A stretch of 64,000 nucleotides of DNA from an uncultured Clostridia bacterium (lineage in GTDB: Bacteria > Bacillota > Clostridia > TANB77 > CAG-508). The stretch spans positions 26,106 through 90,105 of the forward strand of contig CAKPLD010000001.1 in the NCBI GenBank assembly GCA_934167225.1, written 5' to 3'. Below are positions 9,850-18,222 of this stretch, piece by piece. The first letter of the stretch is position 1; the number at the start of each line of letters is the position of its first letter. A model generated the notes under the pieces. The model was not told where the DNA came from. It worked only from the letters and a program-made list of their open reading frames with translations, and did no database searches. Made by a program: the position numbers and the translations under genes.

Positions 9850-10092
9850 ATGAGTAAAGATGTAACGAAAAGAAAGAGAGCAAAGAACGCTGCAAGAAAA
9901 CCAAGGAAAGCTCTCAAAAGAGCAGCGGAGGAAGGCAGAGAGCCTGAAAGAATGGCATATTCGGAAGTGGAAAAGATAGCAGAAGCTATCAATATCGGGA
10001 AAGTCGATATTGATCAATTAAAACAATGGAACGGGGTAATGAAAAAATATAAGCTGACCGCTTATCGGATTCCGAAAGAATTATTATTGTGA
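9850..10092 (+). CDS. Small basic hypothetical protein (80 aa), higher-GC islet
   Basis: Unrecognised. The chosen ATG follows AAAGGAAA closely; an in-frame ATG at 9784 has no ribosome site. The first 30 residues are strongly basic (KRKRAKNAARKPRKALKR) and the rest is helical (EVEKIAEAINIGKVDIDQL). Base and codon use differ from the surrounding genes: it uses CTG, ACC, GGG and one in-frame CGG (at 10066). It forms an apparent two-gene unit with the next ORF, ended by a perfect hairpin. Probably acquired horizontally. Confidence 0.5.
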   Translation: MSKDVTKRKRAKNAARKPRKALKRAAEEGREPERMAYSEVEKIAEAINIGKVDIDQLKQWNGVMKKYKLTAYRIPKELLL

Positions 10093-10131
10093 AAGAGTGC
10101 TGAAGTGAAGAAGAATAGGAGGATAATATAA

Positions 10132-10536
10132 ATGAAATCATTCTATTTGTTCATGGTAATGATGCCGTGGGGATTCATATTGATGCACGGTATCGTCAAA
10201 TTTGTTGTGATCGTACATGTGAGAATGTACACAACGAAATTCTTGGTTCTCGCAAACTGGATAAAAGAGAGGTGGGAAATAATCGAGGAAACGAGGCGTA
10301 ACTCAAGTCGGGAAAAATACAAACCGGAGGAGGAAAAAGAAATATATTGGCGGATGCTCGAAATCCTGGAAAAGGCGTACAAATATTACATTGAAATAAG
10401 GAGGTTTGACGAAAGCGCAATCGGGTTCTATTCTCTAGCTGTAGAAGAGGAAGTGGAGAATTTGTTTGCAATTGAAGAGAAGATACAAAGCAGGCAGATT
10501 GAGTTAGCAAAACAGAAAGAATGCTCCAAAAATTAG
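10132..10536 (+). CDS. Small membrane-anchored coiled-coil protein (134 aa), higher-GC islet
   Basis: Unrecognised. AGGAGG sits before the ATG. One N-terminal membrane segment (about residues 4-30, with a Met/Val-rich core) is followed by charged helices likely to form a coiled coil. It contains two in-frame CGG codons (in SSREK and YWRML), a codon I cannot find used in frame in the native genes except at frameshift sites. GC content is visibly higher than in the flanking genes. It is co-transcribed with the upstream basic protein, judging from the 39-bp gap without a terminator. Confidence 0.5.
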   Translation: MKSFYLFMVMMPWGFILMHGIVKFVVIVHVRMYTTKFLVLANWIKERWEIIEETRRNSSREKYKPEEEKEIYWRMLEILEKAYKYYIEIRRFDESAIGFYSLAVEEEVENLFAIEEKIQSRQIELAKQKECSKN

Positions 10537-10574
10537 ACTGTGTTGAAACTGAGGAGGGACATACCTCATCATGC

Positions 10575-10613
10575 AACAAAAAGCAACAAGATTAATTCTT
10601 GTTGCTTTTTGTT
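10575..10613 (+). terminator. Perfect hairpin terminator of the first islet
   Basis: AACAAAAAGCAACAAG (10575-10590) pairs without mismatch with 10598-10613 around a 7-base loop. The 3' arm is T-rich. Confidence 0.7.
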
Positions 10614-10711
10614 AACGTTTATATTATAATTTCTTCATTTATAATTCATAGCTCTAAGGTGCTTTTTACATTAAAATTTTTTTGTATTTTTGGCAGGGTA
10701 ATTTCATGAAA

Positions 10712-10741
10712 TATTGTTACCATTCACGGTAGAAAAATAAA
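10712..10741 (+). repeat. Outer inverted repeat, left copy
   Basis: Contains GTTACCATTCACGG at 10716-10729. The reverse complement of 12023-12052 matches it at about 25 of 30 positions. Confidence 0.55.
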
Positions 10742-10757
10742 CACCTTAAAAATTCAC

Positions 10758-10786
10758 TTGCAAAAAATCCCAAATGGTGTTATTAT
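10758..10786 (+). promoter_or_regulatory. Putative promoter of the Rpn gene
   Basis: TTGCAA at 10758-10763 and TATTAT at 10781-10786 are 17 bp apart. It lies between the outer and inner inverted repeats. Confidence 0.45.
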
Positions 10787-10790
10787 AATT

Positions 10791-10812
10791 ACAGATTTTT
10801 TCAAACTCGTTT
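10791..10812 (+). repeat. Inner inverted repeat, left copy
   Basis: Its reverse complement is found at 11832-11853 with one mismatch in 22. The shared core is TTTTCAAACTCGTTT. Confidence 0.7.
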
Positions 10813-10878
10813 AGTTCATAAAAATCTAGGTATTTCTACCAAAAATTCAAATTAAAACAAAAAAGGAGAAGTGATATT

Positions 10879-11826
10879 ATAAGCGAAAAAAATAATAAGA
10901 AAAACGAATTATTAAACCCCAAAAATGATTACGTATTTAAACGTATTTTCGGTCATGAAGGAAATGAATCAATTACCAAAAGTTTTATCAGTGCAATTTT
11001 AAATCAAAATATAACAGATGTTGTTTTAGAAAGTAGCTCTACAATGCCCAAAGACATGTTAGATGACAAAGTTGGAATTTTAGATATAAAGGCTAAAATA
11101 GATAATACTATAAATTGTGATATAGAAATGCAAGTTGTAGATGAAAAAAATGTGGAAAAACGAATCACATTTTATGTAAGCAGAATGTATACTCAAACTA
11201 TTCATGAAGGACAAGATTATTCGGATTTACAAAAATGCATAGCTATTTTAATAACAGATTATGAAATTTCTAGTTTAAAAAAACTTCAGAAATATGTGAC
11301 TAAATGGAATCTTCGAGAAGAATATTATGTAGATAAAGTCTTGACAGATGACATCGAAATTTATATAATAAAATTGCCCAAGGTTGAGAAATATAAGAAG
11401 GGTATAGCATTAGACCAATGGGTAGAATTTATTAAAGATCCGAAGGTGATGAATATGTCTAATAGTGAAATAAAAAAAGCAAAAGAAGTTTTAGAAAAAA
11501 TTAGTAAAGATAAAGATGAAAGACGTTTAGCAGAACTAAGAGAAAAATATATTAGAGATCAAAAAGCTATTGAAGGTGCTGGGTATGATAAGGGTTTGAA
11601 TGATGGAATGAAAAAAGGCATTGAACAGGGCATTCAGCAAGGAATCAAACAAGGGATTGAACAAGGGATCGAGCAAGGTATTCAGCAAGGAACTGGACAA
11701 GGAATCAAGCAAGGAGAACAAAATAAAACAATAGAGATTGCGAAAAAAATGAAAGATGAAGGATTTGATATAAATCAAATAATAAAAATAACAAATTTAT
11801 CAGTAGAAGAAATAGAAAAATTATAA
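10879..11826 (+). CDS. Rpn family recombination-promoting nuclease / PD-(D/E)XK transposase-like protein
   Basis: Endonuclease-family protein of about 315 residues. Seen: the N-terminal NPKNDYVFKRIFG signature of the family; a nuclease core with LDIKAKID and IEMQ as likely metal-binding residues; a C-terminal run of GIEQGI-type repeats, typical of this family. The reading frame continues upstream of the first in-frame ATG (11044). An AAAGGAG site at 10862-10868 points to a start near 10876-10879, where the codons are ATT ATA AGC, so either ATA/ATT initiates or the original ATG has mutated. It is bracketed by inverted repeats and ends at a strong hairpin. Known members cut DNA and promote RecA-independent recombination in E. 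coli. Confidence 0.78.
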   Translation: MSEKNNKKNELLNPKNDYVFKRIFGHEGNESITKSFISAILNQNITDVVLESSSTMPKDMLDDKVGILDIKAKIDNTINCDIEMQVVDEKNVEKRITFYVSRMYTQTIHEGQDYSDLQKCIAILITDYEISSLKKLQKYVTKWNLREEYYVDKVLTDDIEIYIIKLPKVEKYKKGIALDQWVEFIKDPKVMNMSNSEIKKAKEVLEKISKDKDERRLAELREKYIRDQKAIEGAGYDKGLNDGMKKGIEQGIQQGIKQGIEQGIEQGIQQGTGQGIKQGEQNKTIEIAKKMKDEGFDINQIIKITNLSVEEIEKL

Positions 11827-11831
11827 CAAAA

Positions 11832-11853
11832 AAACGAGTTTGAAAATATCTGT
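11832..11853 (-). repeat. Inner inverted repeat, right copy
   Basis: Reverse complement of 10791-10812 with one mismatch in 22. It starts 5 bp after the Rpn stop codon. Confidence 0.7.
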
Positions 11854-11861
11854 AAAATAAA

Positions 11862-11925
11862 GAGTAAAAATTCCCAAATAGAGAGGAGACTAAAATTTAT
11901 TTCCTCTATTTGGGGATTTTTACTC
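11862..11925 (+). terminator. Long hairpin after the Rpn gene
   Basis: The arms 11862-11883 and 11904-11925 pair at 21 of 22 positions around a 20-base loop. The A-rich 5' arm and T-rich 3' arm make it a plausible bidirectional terminator. Confidence 0.6.
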
Positions 11926-12022
11926 GTTAATTTCCAACAATATTTTTTTCAAAGTATATGGCTTTCCTATAACCAATTTTAGTAATGCATTATAAACATT
12001 CACTCTATAAATTTTTGAGAGG

Positions 12023-12052
12023 TTTATTTTTTATCCGTGAATAGTAACCATA
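12023..12052 (-). repeat. Outer inverted repeat, right copy
   Basis: Contains CCGTGAATAGTAAC (12035-12048), the inverse of the motif at 10716-10729 with one mismatch. A third copy of the motif lies at 54166-54180. Confidence 0.55.
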
Positions 12053-12087
12053 AATTGAAACAAAACAAGAAAATTTTCACAAATTTA

Positions 12088-12116
12088 TTGAAAAAACAAT
12101 AGAATAAGTATATAAT
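12088..12116 (+). promoter_or_regulatory. Sigma-A-type promoter of murC
   Basis: TTGAAA at 12088-12093 and TATAAT at 12111-12116, spacing 17. Confidence 0.65.
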
Positions 12117-12151
12117 CGTAAATAGATTTTATAAAACAGGAGTGAGAAAAT

Positions 12152-13531
12152 ATGCCTAATATTGAAAGATTAAAAAAATATAACAAAATACACATGGTAG
12201 GTATTGGTGGAGTAAGCATGAGCGGAATTGCAGAAATTTTAATCAACTTTGGTTTTTCTGTAACAGGCTCAAATAATGTTGAAACAGAAACTACAAAAAA
12301 ATTAGAAAAAGCAGGAATAAAAATATCAATTGGACACAACGAAAGCAATATTACTAATCAAGATGTTGTTGTTTATTCTGCAGCAATTAAGCAAGATAAT
12401 CCAGAGCTTGTAACAGCAAAAGCTAAAAATATTCCAATAATAGAAAGAGCAGATTTTTTAGGTGAACTTACTAGATGCTACAAAGATACAATTACAATTT
12501 CTGGAACACATGGCAAGAGCACTACTACATCTATGGTTTCGCTTTGCTTTTTAGAAGCTTTGAAGGATCCTAGTATTCAGGTTGGAGCAGATATTAAACA
12601 ATTAAATGGAAATTATAAAGTTGGAAACAGCGAATATTTTATTATAGAAGCCTGCGAATATGTAGAAAGCTTTTTAAAGTTTAGTCCAAAATCTGAAGTT
12701 ATTTTAAATATTGATAATGATCATCTAGATTATTTTAAAAATTTTGATAATATAAAAAAAGCATTTATTAGATATGTAAAACTTCTTCCTAAAGATGGTT
12801 TACTTGTTGTTAATGGCGACGACAAAAATGCATTGGATTTACCAAAGTTTACAGATGCTAATGTTCTTACATATGGTATTACTAATAAAAATACAGACTT
12901 TTTTGCTGTAAATATTGTTTTCGACAATAATGGCTTTCCAGAATTTGATGTTTATGCTAAAGGTGAATTTTATGGAAGAATTAAGCTTAGTATTCCTGGT
13001 ATGCATAATGTTTTAAATGCTCTTGGCTGTATTGCTTTGTGCGATTATTATGGTATTGGCTTAGATTCTATTAAAAAGGCTCTTCTTAGCTTTACTGGTG
13101 CTGTTAGAAGGTTTGAATTTAAGGGTTCAGTTAATGGTGCAAGTGTTTATGATGACTATGGTCACCACCCAACTGAAATTATTGCAACTGCTAAGGCTTT
13201 AATGAATAAAAAATATAATAAGTCTTGGGTTGTTTTTCAACCTCATACTTACAGTAGAACTAAAACACTTATGGATGATTTTGCAAAAGCTTTATTAAAT
13301 TTTGATAATATTATTGTTTTGGATATTTATGCTGCTCGCGAAAAAAATACTTATGGTATTACTTCTGAGGATTTGGTTGAAAAAATTAATTCTCTTGGAA
13401 AACATGCTTTGTATATTCCTGATTTTAACGAGTGTGTTGATTATTTAAAGGAAAATGTTCATGAAAATGATATTATTATTACTCAAGGCGCTGGAACAGT
13501 TACTGAAATTGGTCCTATGCTTGTGCAATAA
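12152..13531 (+). CDS. murC: UDP-N-acetylmuramate--L-alanine ligase
   Basis: Cytoplasmic Mur ligase that adds L-alanine to UDP-MurNAc using ATP, an early step of peptidoglycan precursor synthesis. It has 459 residues, the normal family length. Seen: the N-terminal nucleotide-binding loop GIGGVSMSG near residue 17; the ATP loop GTHGKS at 118-123; the central EACEYVESF segment; the C-terminal VYDDYGHHPTE motif used by MurC. CAGGAG precedes the ATG. It stands alone with its own promoter, and a GC-rich hairpin follows immediately. The codon style shifts to more T-ending codons toward the 3' end, without any break in frame. Confidence 0.96.
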   Translation: MPNIERLKKYNKIHMVGIGGVSMSGIAEILINFGFSVTGSNNVETETTKKLEKAGIKISIGHNESNITNQDVVVYSAAIKQDNPELVTAKAKNIPIIERADFLGELTRCYKDTITISGTHGKSTTTSMVSLCFLEALKDPSIQVGADIKQLNGNYKVGNSEYFIIEACEYVESFLKFSPKSEVILNIDNDHLDYFKNFDNIKKAFIRYVKLLPKDGLLVVNGDDKNALDLPKFTDANVLTYGITNKNTDFFAVNIVFDNNGFPEFDVYAKGEFYGRIKLSIPGMHNVLNALGCIALCDYYGIGLDSIKKALLSFTGAVRRFEFKGSVNGASVYDDYGHHPTEIIATAKALMNKKYNKSWVVFQPHTYSRTKTLMDDFAKALLNFDNIIVLDIYAAREKNTYGITSEDLVEKINSLGKHALYIPDFNECVDYLKENVHENDIIITQGAGTVTEIGPMLVQ

Positions 13532-13539
13532 GAAGTATA

Positions 13540-13566
13540 CCCCCGCAAGATATTATCTTGCGGGGG
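13540..13566 (+). terminator. GC-rich bidirectional hairpin after murC
   Basis: CCCCCGCAAGATA (13540-13552) pairs with TATCTTGCGGGGG (13554-13566). It lies between murC and a convergent minus-strand gene and so could terminate both. Confidence 0.65.
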
Positions 13567-13575
13567 GTTGCTGTC

Positions 13576-13824
13576 TTAGAGATACGTCGTGGAAATTTTC
13601 AACATGGGGCAAAATGTCTGCAAGCCCATGGTGGCCATATTAAGGTCGATTCTGTCAGCTTTTGTGGTTTTTTCTTCGTTGATTCTTTTCTTAAGGCCGT
13701 TTGGTAGACTATTGTATACCGCCCGAACTCTTGAATTTTCTTCATCTTCTCGGTTCGCATGATTTTCCAACCATGCTAATACGCGTTTGGCTTCTTTTTG
13801 TTTTTCCTTGTCTATTATAGACAT
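13576..13824 (-). CDS. Small hypothetical protein (82 aa), higher-GC islet
   Basis: Unrecognised. It reads from 13824 with GAAAGGAG on the minus strand upstream of the ATG. Predicted mostly helical and charged (EKQKEAKRVLAWLENHANRED), with a more hydrophobic Met/Cys-containing C-terminus. One in-frame CGG codon and several GC-rich codons set it apart from murC and mtaB. It sits alone, convergent to murC, with its 3' end against a GC-rich hairpin, the same arrangement as the islet gene after valS. Confidence 0.45.
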   Translation of the reverse strand: MSIIDKEKQKEAKRVLAWLENHANREDEENSRVRAVYNSLPNGLKKRINEEKTTKADRIDLNMATMGLQTFCPMLKISTTYL

Positions 13825-13981
13825 AACTAGCTCCTTTCGGTTCCGGCGAAGAAGTAAATATATTATTTCTTCTACTGTTGTAACTTATACCGCTTTATTT
13901 TACAACAATATTTCAACCAAGTTAACATAATTTTATAACAATTTCCAACTAAACTGGCTACACTTCACAAATCAAAAATAA

Positions 13982-14010
13982 TTGCAAACCAAACCGAAAT
14001 GTGTTATACT
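13982..14010 (+). promoter_or_regulatory. Sigma-A-type promoter of mtaB
   Basis: TTGCAA at 13982-13987 and TATACT at 14005-14010, spacing 17. The -10 lies downstream of the ATG at 13999, so that ATG cannot be the translation start of this transcript. Confidence 0.6.
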
Positions 14011-14042
14011 AAAATTCGACAAAAAAGAAAGAAGGTCAAAAA

Positions 14043-15348
14043 ATGCGGAAATAAACAAAAAAAAGTAGCATTCTACACACTAGGATGTAAAGTAAACCAA
14101 TACGAATCAAATGCAATGGCACAAAAATTTATAGAAAACGGGTATCAAATATGCGAAATAAACGAAAACCCAGATGTAGTAGTGGTAAACACATGTACAG
14201 TAACAAACATAGCAGATAGAAAATCAAGACAAATACTAAGAAAAGTAAAAGACGAAAACCCAGCGAGTGTAATAGTTGCAGTAGGATGTTATGTGCAAGT
14301 TGCAAAAGACGATGTAGACAAAATGAAAGAAATAGATTTATGTTTAGGAAACGTAGAAAAAAAAGATATTGTAACAAAAGTTGAAGAATGCCTAAAAAAA
14401 CATCAAAAAGAAAATAGTCAAATTTTTGATGTAAACAAAGAAACCGAATTTCAAGAAATGGGTTCAATTACATTCTCAGAAAAAACAAGAGCAACAGTAA
14501 AAGTACAAGATGGATGCAACAATTTTTGCACATATTGCTTAATTCCTTATGCAAGAGGACGAATAAGAAGTAGAAAAAAGGAAAATGTAATAAAAGAAGT
14601 TAAAGAAATTGCCCAAAAAGGAATAAAAGAAATTGTAATAACAGGAATACACATAGCATCATATGGAAAAGATTTTGAAAATAATTATAGATTAATAGAT
14701 TTACTCGAAGATTTAAACCAAATTGAAGGAATAGAAAGAATTAGACTAGGTTCTTTAGAGCCAACCATAGTAACAGAAGAATTTGCAAAAAGGCTCTCTA
14801 AACTAGATAGCATTTGCAACCAATTTCATCTATCACTTCAAAGTGGATGTGATGACACATTAAAAAGAATGAATAGAAAATACTCATGTGAAGAATTTTT
14901 AAAAGTTACAGAAATTTTAAGAAAATATTTTAAAGATGTAAACCTAACAACAGACATAATTGTTGGTTTTCCAGGCGAAACTAACGAAGAATTTGAAAAA
15001 ACCTATAAATTTCTAAGCAAAATTAACTTCTACAAAATGCATGTATTCAAATATTCTCCACGAGAGGGTACAATAGCTGCTAAAATGACTAATCAGGTTG
15101 ATGGAACTATTAAAGAAGAAAGAAGCCAAAAACTCATTAAACTTTCTAACCAAAATGAGCAAAACTACAATAAAAATTATATAGGAAAAGTAGTGGAAGT
15201 TTTATTTGAAGAAGAAAAAGATGGTCTATGGTCTGGATACACAAAAAATTATGTACGCGTTTTTGTAAAAAGTAATGAAAACCTAGAAAACAAGCTAAAA
15301 ACAGTGAAAATACAAGATATATATGGTAGTGGACTTATGGGGATATAG
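14043..15348 (+). CDS. mtaB: tRNA t6A37 methylthiotransferase MtaB (+1 shift at codon 2)
   Basis: Radical-SAM enzyme that converts t6A37 to ms2t6A37 in tRNAs reading ANN codons. Seen: the N-terminal UPF0004 domain starting KKVAFYTLGCKVNQYESNAM with its cluster cysteines; the radical SAM motif CNNFCTYC near residue 155; a C-terminal TRAM-like region. The best start is the ATG at 14043, preceded by GAAAGAAGG. It reads ATG CGG AAA TAA, so translation would stop after three codons. Skipping the C at 14046 gives M-G-N-K-Q-K-K-V-A-F and a 434-residue protein of normal length. The alternative ATG at 13999 overlaps the promoter. The product is secure; how it starts is inferred. Confidence 0.9.
14046..14049 (+). 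other. In-frame CGG with +1 shift, mtaB codon 2
   Basis: ATG CGG AAA TAA in frame zero; ATG (C) GGA AAT AAA after the skip. The stop lies two codons after the CGG. Confidence 0.7.
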
Positions 15349-15399
15349 CAATCTAAAATTAATATGGAATCTGATGTAATTGTAAACGAAAAAAATAGC

Positions 15400-15428
15400 T
15401 TGCAAAAAAACATCAAATTTGATATATT
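15400..15428 (+). promoter_or_regulatory. Sigma-A-type promoter of thyA-folA
   Basis: TTGCAA at 15400-15405 and TATATT at 15423-15428, spacing 17. Confidence 0.55.
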
Positions 15429-15454
15429 AAAGAAAAAACTAGGAGGAACAAAAA

Positions 15455-16312
15455 ATGACGCAAGCAGACAAAAATTTCATAGATACATGTAAAGAAATAT
15501 TAGAACACGGTTATTCATCAGAGGGAACAGGAGTAAGAACAAGATGGGAAGATGGATCAGAAGCAAATTATTATTCAATAATAGGAGTAACAAACAAATA
15601 TGATATAGAAAAAGAATTTCCGATGATAACACTAAGAAATAACACAAACACAGTAAAGAGAGCAATAGATGAAATTTTGTGGATATGGCAAAAAAAATCA
15701 AATAAAGTAAGTGAACTAAACTCTCATATATGGGATCAATGGGCAGGAGAAGATGGAACAATTGGAAAAGCATATGGATACCAAATGGCGAAAAAGTATG
15801 AGTTCAAAACCAAAGATGGAATGCAAAAACTAGATCAAGTAGATTATATGTTATATCTATTAAAAAACGATCCAGCAAGCAGAAGAATAATGACCAACAT
15901 ATTTAATTTTGAGGACTTAAAAGATATGAACCTAGAGCCATGCGCTTTTGGTACACAATGGCTTGTAAAAGAAGGAAAATTACATTTAATATTAAACCAA
16001 CGTTCACAAGATATGCTAGCGGCAAATGGATGGAATACTATGCAATACTCAGCATTGCTATGCATGGTAGCTCAATGTGTAGGTTTAAAGCCAGGAAGCT
16101 TAACACATAACATTGGAGATTGTCACATATATGACAGACATATTCCACTAATAAAAAAATTAATAGAGGCAGAGCCAATGAATGTTACGCCAAAACTTAT
16201 AATAAAAAACGACACAAAAAACTTCTACGAGTTTAAAGTAGAGGATTTTGAAATACAAGGATATGACTATAATAAAGAAATAAAATTAGGAAAAATACCA
16301 GTAGCCATATAA
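15455..16312 (+). CDS. thyA: Thymidylate synthase
   Basis: Makes dTMP from dUMP using methylene-tetrahydrofolate. It has 285 residues. Seen: the catalytic cysteine in EPCAFGTQW (Cys163, where most family members have PCH), the following NQRSQDM stretch for dUMP phosphate and base binding, and HIYDRHI near the C-terminus. AGGAGG precedes the ATG. It is followed 32 bp later by dihydrofolate reductase, which recycles the dihydrofolate this enzyme produces, a classic pairing. The replacement of the usual His after the catalytic Cys by Ala is notable, but the rest of the active site appears intact. Confidence 0.94.
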   Translation: MTQADKNFIDTCKEILEHGYSSEGTGVRTRWEDGSEANYYSIIGVTNKYDIEKEFPMITLRNNTNTVKRAIDEILWIWQKKSNKVSELNSHIWDQWAGEDGTIGKAYGYQMAKKYEFKTKDGMQKLDQVDYMLYLLKNDPASRRIMTNIFNFEDLKDMNLEPCAFGTQWLVKEGKLHLILNQRSQDMLAANGWNTMQYSALLCMVAQCVGLKPGSLTHNIGDCHIYDRHIPLIKKLIEAEPMNVTPKLIIKNDTKNFYEFKVEDFEIQGYDYNKEIKLGKIPVAI

Positions 16313-16344
16313 CAATAGATAAAACAAGAAAGGAACCAAGAAAA

Positions 16345-16839
16345 ATGTTAAGTATAATAGTTGCAAAATCTATAAATAATGCTATAGGAAAAGATAATAA
16401 ATTATTATGGAAAATACCAGATGATATGAAAAGATTTAAAGAAATAACAACAGGACACACTGTTATTATGGGAAGAAAAACATTTGAATCAATAGGTAAA
16501 GTATTACCAAACAGATTAAATATTATTTTAACAAGAGATCCAAGCTATAAAATAGATGATCCAAATGTAAAAATCCTAGGTGGAGTATCAGATCTAGAAG
16601 AATACATAAATGATGATAATGAAAATTTTGTAATAGGTGGTGCTCAAATTTATAGTATTCTTATGCCAAAATGTAAAAAAATTTATGTAACACAAATTGA
16701 TAAAGATTTTGTGGGAGATAGCTATTTTCCAATAATTCGTGAAAACGAATGGAAAATTGTGGAAAAAGTTGATGGACCAAAAGATGACAACAGCTTTAAA
16801 TATGAATATATAACTTATGAAAGAAAAAGTAATAAATAA
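16345..16839 (+). CDS. folA: Dihydrofolate reductase
   Basis: Reduces dihydrofolate to tetrahydrofolate with NADPH. It has 164 residues, the family norm. Seen: the N-terminal MLSIIVAKSINNAIGKDNKL with the Met20-type loop, LLWKIPDDMKRFKE with the substrate-binding acidic residue, GHTVIMGRKTFESIG for NADPH binding, and FVIGGAQIYS. AAGAAAGGAACC lies upstream. Co-transcribed with thyA by spacing and absence of a terminator. Confidence 0.95.
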   Translation: MLSIIVAKSINNAIGKDNKLLWKIPDDMKRFKEITTGHTVIMGRKTFESIGKVLPNRLNIILTRDPSYKIDDPNVKILGGVSDLEEYINDDNENFVIGGAQIYSILMPKCKKIYVTQIDKDFVGDSYFPIIRENEWKIVEKVDGPKDDNSFKYEYITYERKSNK

Positions 16840-16895
16840 TTGTAAATTGAATATAAATAATACTAATTATAAAGTGTGAAAGGATTGATGTTTCT

Positions 16896-17276
16896 ATGGA
16901 AATGTTTGAAAAAAATAAGCCTTTAATTAGTATTATAAAAGGCACAGCAATATCTTTTTTAACAACTATTATCGCTCTTACTATATTTGCTGTGCTTTTA
17001 ACGTATACAAATTTATCCGAAAATACTATAAAACCAGTTATAATAACAGTAACAGGGATTAGCATTTTAATAGGAAGCTCAATTGCTACCAGAAGTATTA
17101 GAAAAAACGGCTTGGTAACAGGTGCTATTATAGGTGCTTTATATATTTTTATTATCTATTTTTTGTCTAGCATAATGAACTCTAATTTTGTTATTAGTTG
17201 GATGTCTGCTATCATGATTGGCGTTGGAGTTGCTGGGGGAGTTTTGGGAGGCATTATTGGTGTAAATAGCAAGTGA
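16896..17276 (+). CDS. Small four-helix membrane protein, TIGR04086-like
   Basis: 126 residues with four predicted membrane helices: about 14-35, 45-63, 72-92 and 100-122. Glycine-rich last helices (GVGVAGGVLGGIIG) fit the TIGR04086 family of Clostridia membrane proteins of unknown function. GAAAGGA lies 13 bp upstream of the ATG used here; a second ATG two codons later is an alternative. It follows folA by 56 bp and is closed by a strong terminator. No function can be given. Confidence 0.6.
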   Translation: MEMFEKNKPLISIIKGTAISFLTTIIALTIFAVLLTYTNLSENTIKPVIITVTGISILIGSSIATRSIRKNGLVTGAIIGALYIFIIYFLSSIMNSNFVISWMSAIMIGVGVAGGVLGGIIGVNSK

Positions 17277-17363
17277 TGGCTGTTGGATTTTTTTAACGTT
17301 GTTACTTTAATATTTTGGGTATTGATTTTTATAATTGCAGGTTAAGTCTATAAAAAGTAGAAC

Positions 17364-17401
17364 AAAAAGACTGGGAAAATGTTGAAACCCCAGTCTTTTT
17401 T
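17364..17401 (+). terminator. Rho-independent terminator
   Basis: AAAAAGACTGGG (17364-17375) pairs with CCCAGTCTTTTT (17389-17400), ending in a T run. It closes the thyA-folA-membrane protein unit. Confidence 0.8.
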
Positions 17402-17475
17402 ACATCTACTCCACTTATCTAATTTTCTCAAAAGATTTACTCTACACTACCAAAATAAAATTAAGAAAAAAGCAC

Positions 17476-17504
17476 TTGACATTTTGATAACTATATTATA
17501 TAGT
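17476..17504 (+). promoter_or_regulatory. Sigma-A-type promoter of hlyIII
   Basis: TTGACA at 17476-17481 and TATAGT at 17499-17504, spacing 17. Confidence 0.65.
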
Positions 17505-17532
17505 ATAGAAAACTAGATGGAGGAAAAAGAAA

Positions 17533-18208
17533 ATGAAAAGAACAAAATTAAAAGACAGAACATTACCAAAATACACAAAAGGAGAAGAAATATTTAACAT
17601 GACATCACACATAGTAGGAGCTGTGCTTGGAATAGTAGCTCTAGTGCTATGCATCATATTTTCAGCAATACACCATAATCCATATGGAGTGGTATCAAGT
17701 TCAATATTTGGAGTAACAATGATATTATTATACACAATGTCAAGCATATATCATGGTTTAAAGCCAGAAACAAAAGCAAAAAAAGTATTCCAAGTGCTAG
17801 ACCATTGCTCAATATTTTTGCTTATAGCAGGATCATACACGCCATTTGCACTATGCACACTAAGAGAAATAGACACAGCAACTCGGTTGGTGGATATTTG
17901 GAATAATATGGGGCATGGCAATATTAGGTATTGTTTTAAACTCTATAGACTTAAAACAATTTAAAGTATTTTCAATGATATGTTATCTAGCAATGGGATG
18001 GTGCATAATTGTAAAAATAAAATGGGTAATTCAAGGACTTGGCTGGGCAGGATTTACACTTTTAGTTGCCGGCGGAATTATCTATACAATTGGTGCAGTT
18101 TTATATGGTTTAGGTAAGAAAAAAAGATATATGCATTCTATCTTTCACTTATGCATTTTTGCTGGAAGCTTGTTGCATTTTCTTTGCATATTATTGTATG
18201 TTGTGTAA
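17533..18208 (+). CDS. Hemolysin III / YqfA family membrane protein (one +1 frameshift)
   Basis: Seven-helix membrane protein of the hemolysin III (PAQR-like) family; physiological role in bacteria unclear. Seen: MSSIYHGLKPETKAKKVFQVLDHC and LLIAGSYTPFALC in the first half, and the histidine motif MHSIFHLCIFAGSLLHF near the C-terminus, the conserved metal-ligand positions. The frame breaks at 17884, where an in-frame CGG occurs; skipping that C joins ...IDTAT to GWWIFGIIWGMAILG and gives 224 residues, the usual length. Without the skip both halves are useless. GGAGG precedes the ATG. Confidence 0.85.
17884..17887 (+). other. In-frame CGG with +1 shift, hlyIII
   Basis: GCA ACT CGG TTG in frame zero; ACT (C) GGT TGG TGG after the skip, restoring T-G-W-W and the rest of the membrane protein. 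Confidence 0.75.
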
Positions 18209-18222
18209 TATAGAATATACTC

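Larger units (their letters stand above)
10712..12052 (+). mobile_element. Putative mobile unit: Rpn gene inside two nested inverted-repeat pairs
   Basis: An outer pair (10712-10741 and 12023-12052, about 25 of 30 matching) and an inner pair (10791-10812 and 11832-11853, 21 of 22) bracket one gene of the recombination-promoting nuclease family. The unit is flanked by the first islet and by the murC promoter. No target-site duplication was identified, so mobility is inference. Confidence 0.4.

Noticed and set aside
11600..11730. Tandem repeat in the Rpn gene as a separate element
   Set aside because: It encodes the GIEQGI-type C-terminal repeats usual for this protein family.
13999..14042. 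ATG 13999 as mtaB start
   Set aside because: It lies between the -35 and -10 of a good promoter, has no ribosome site, and adds residues not seen in the family.
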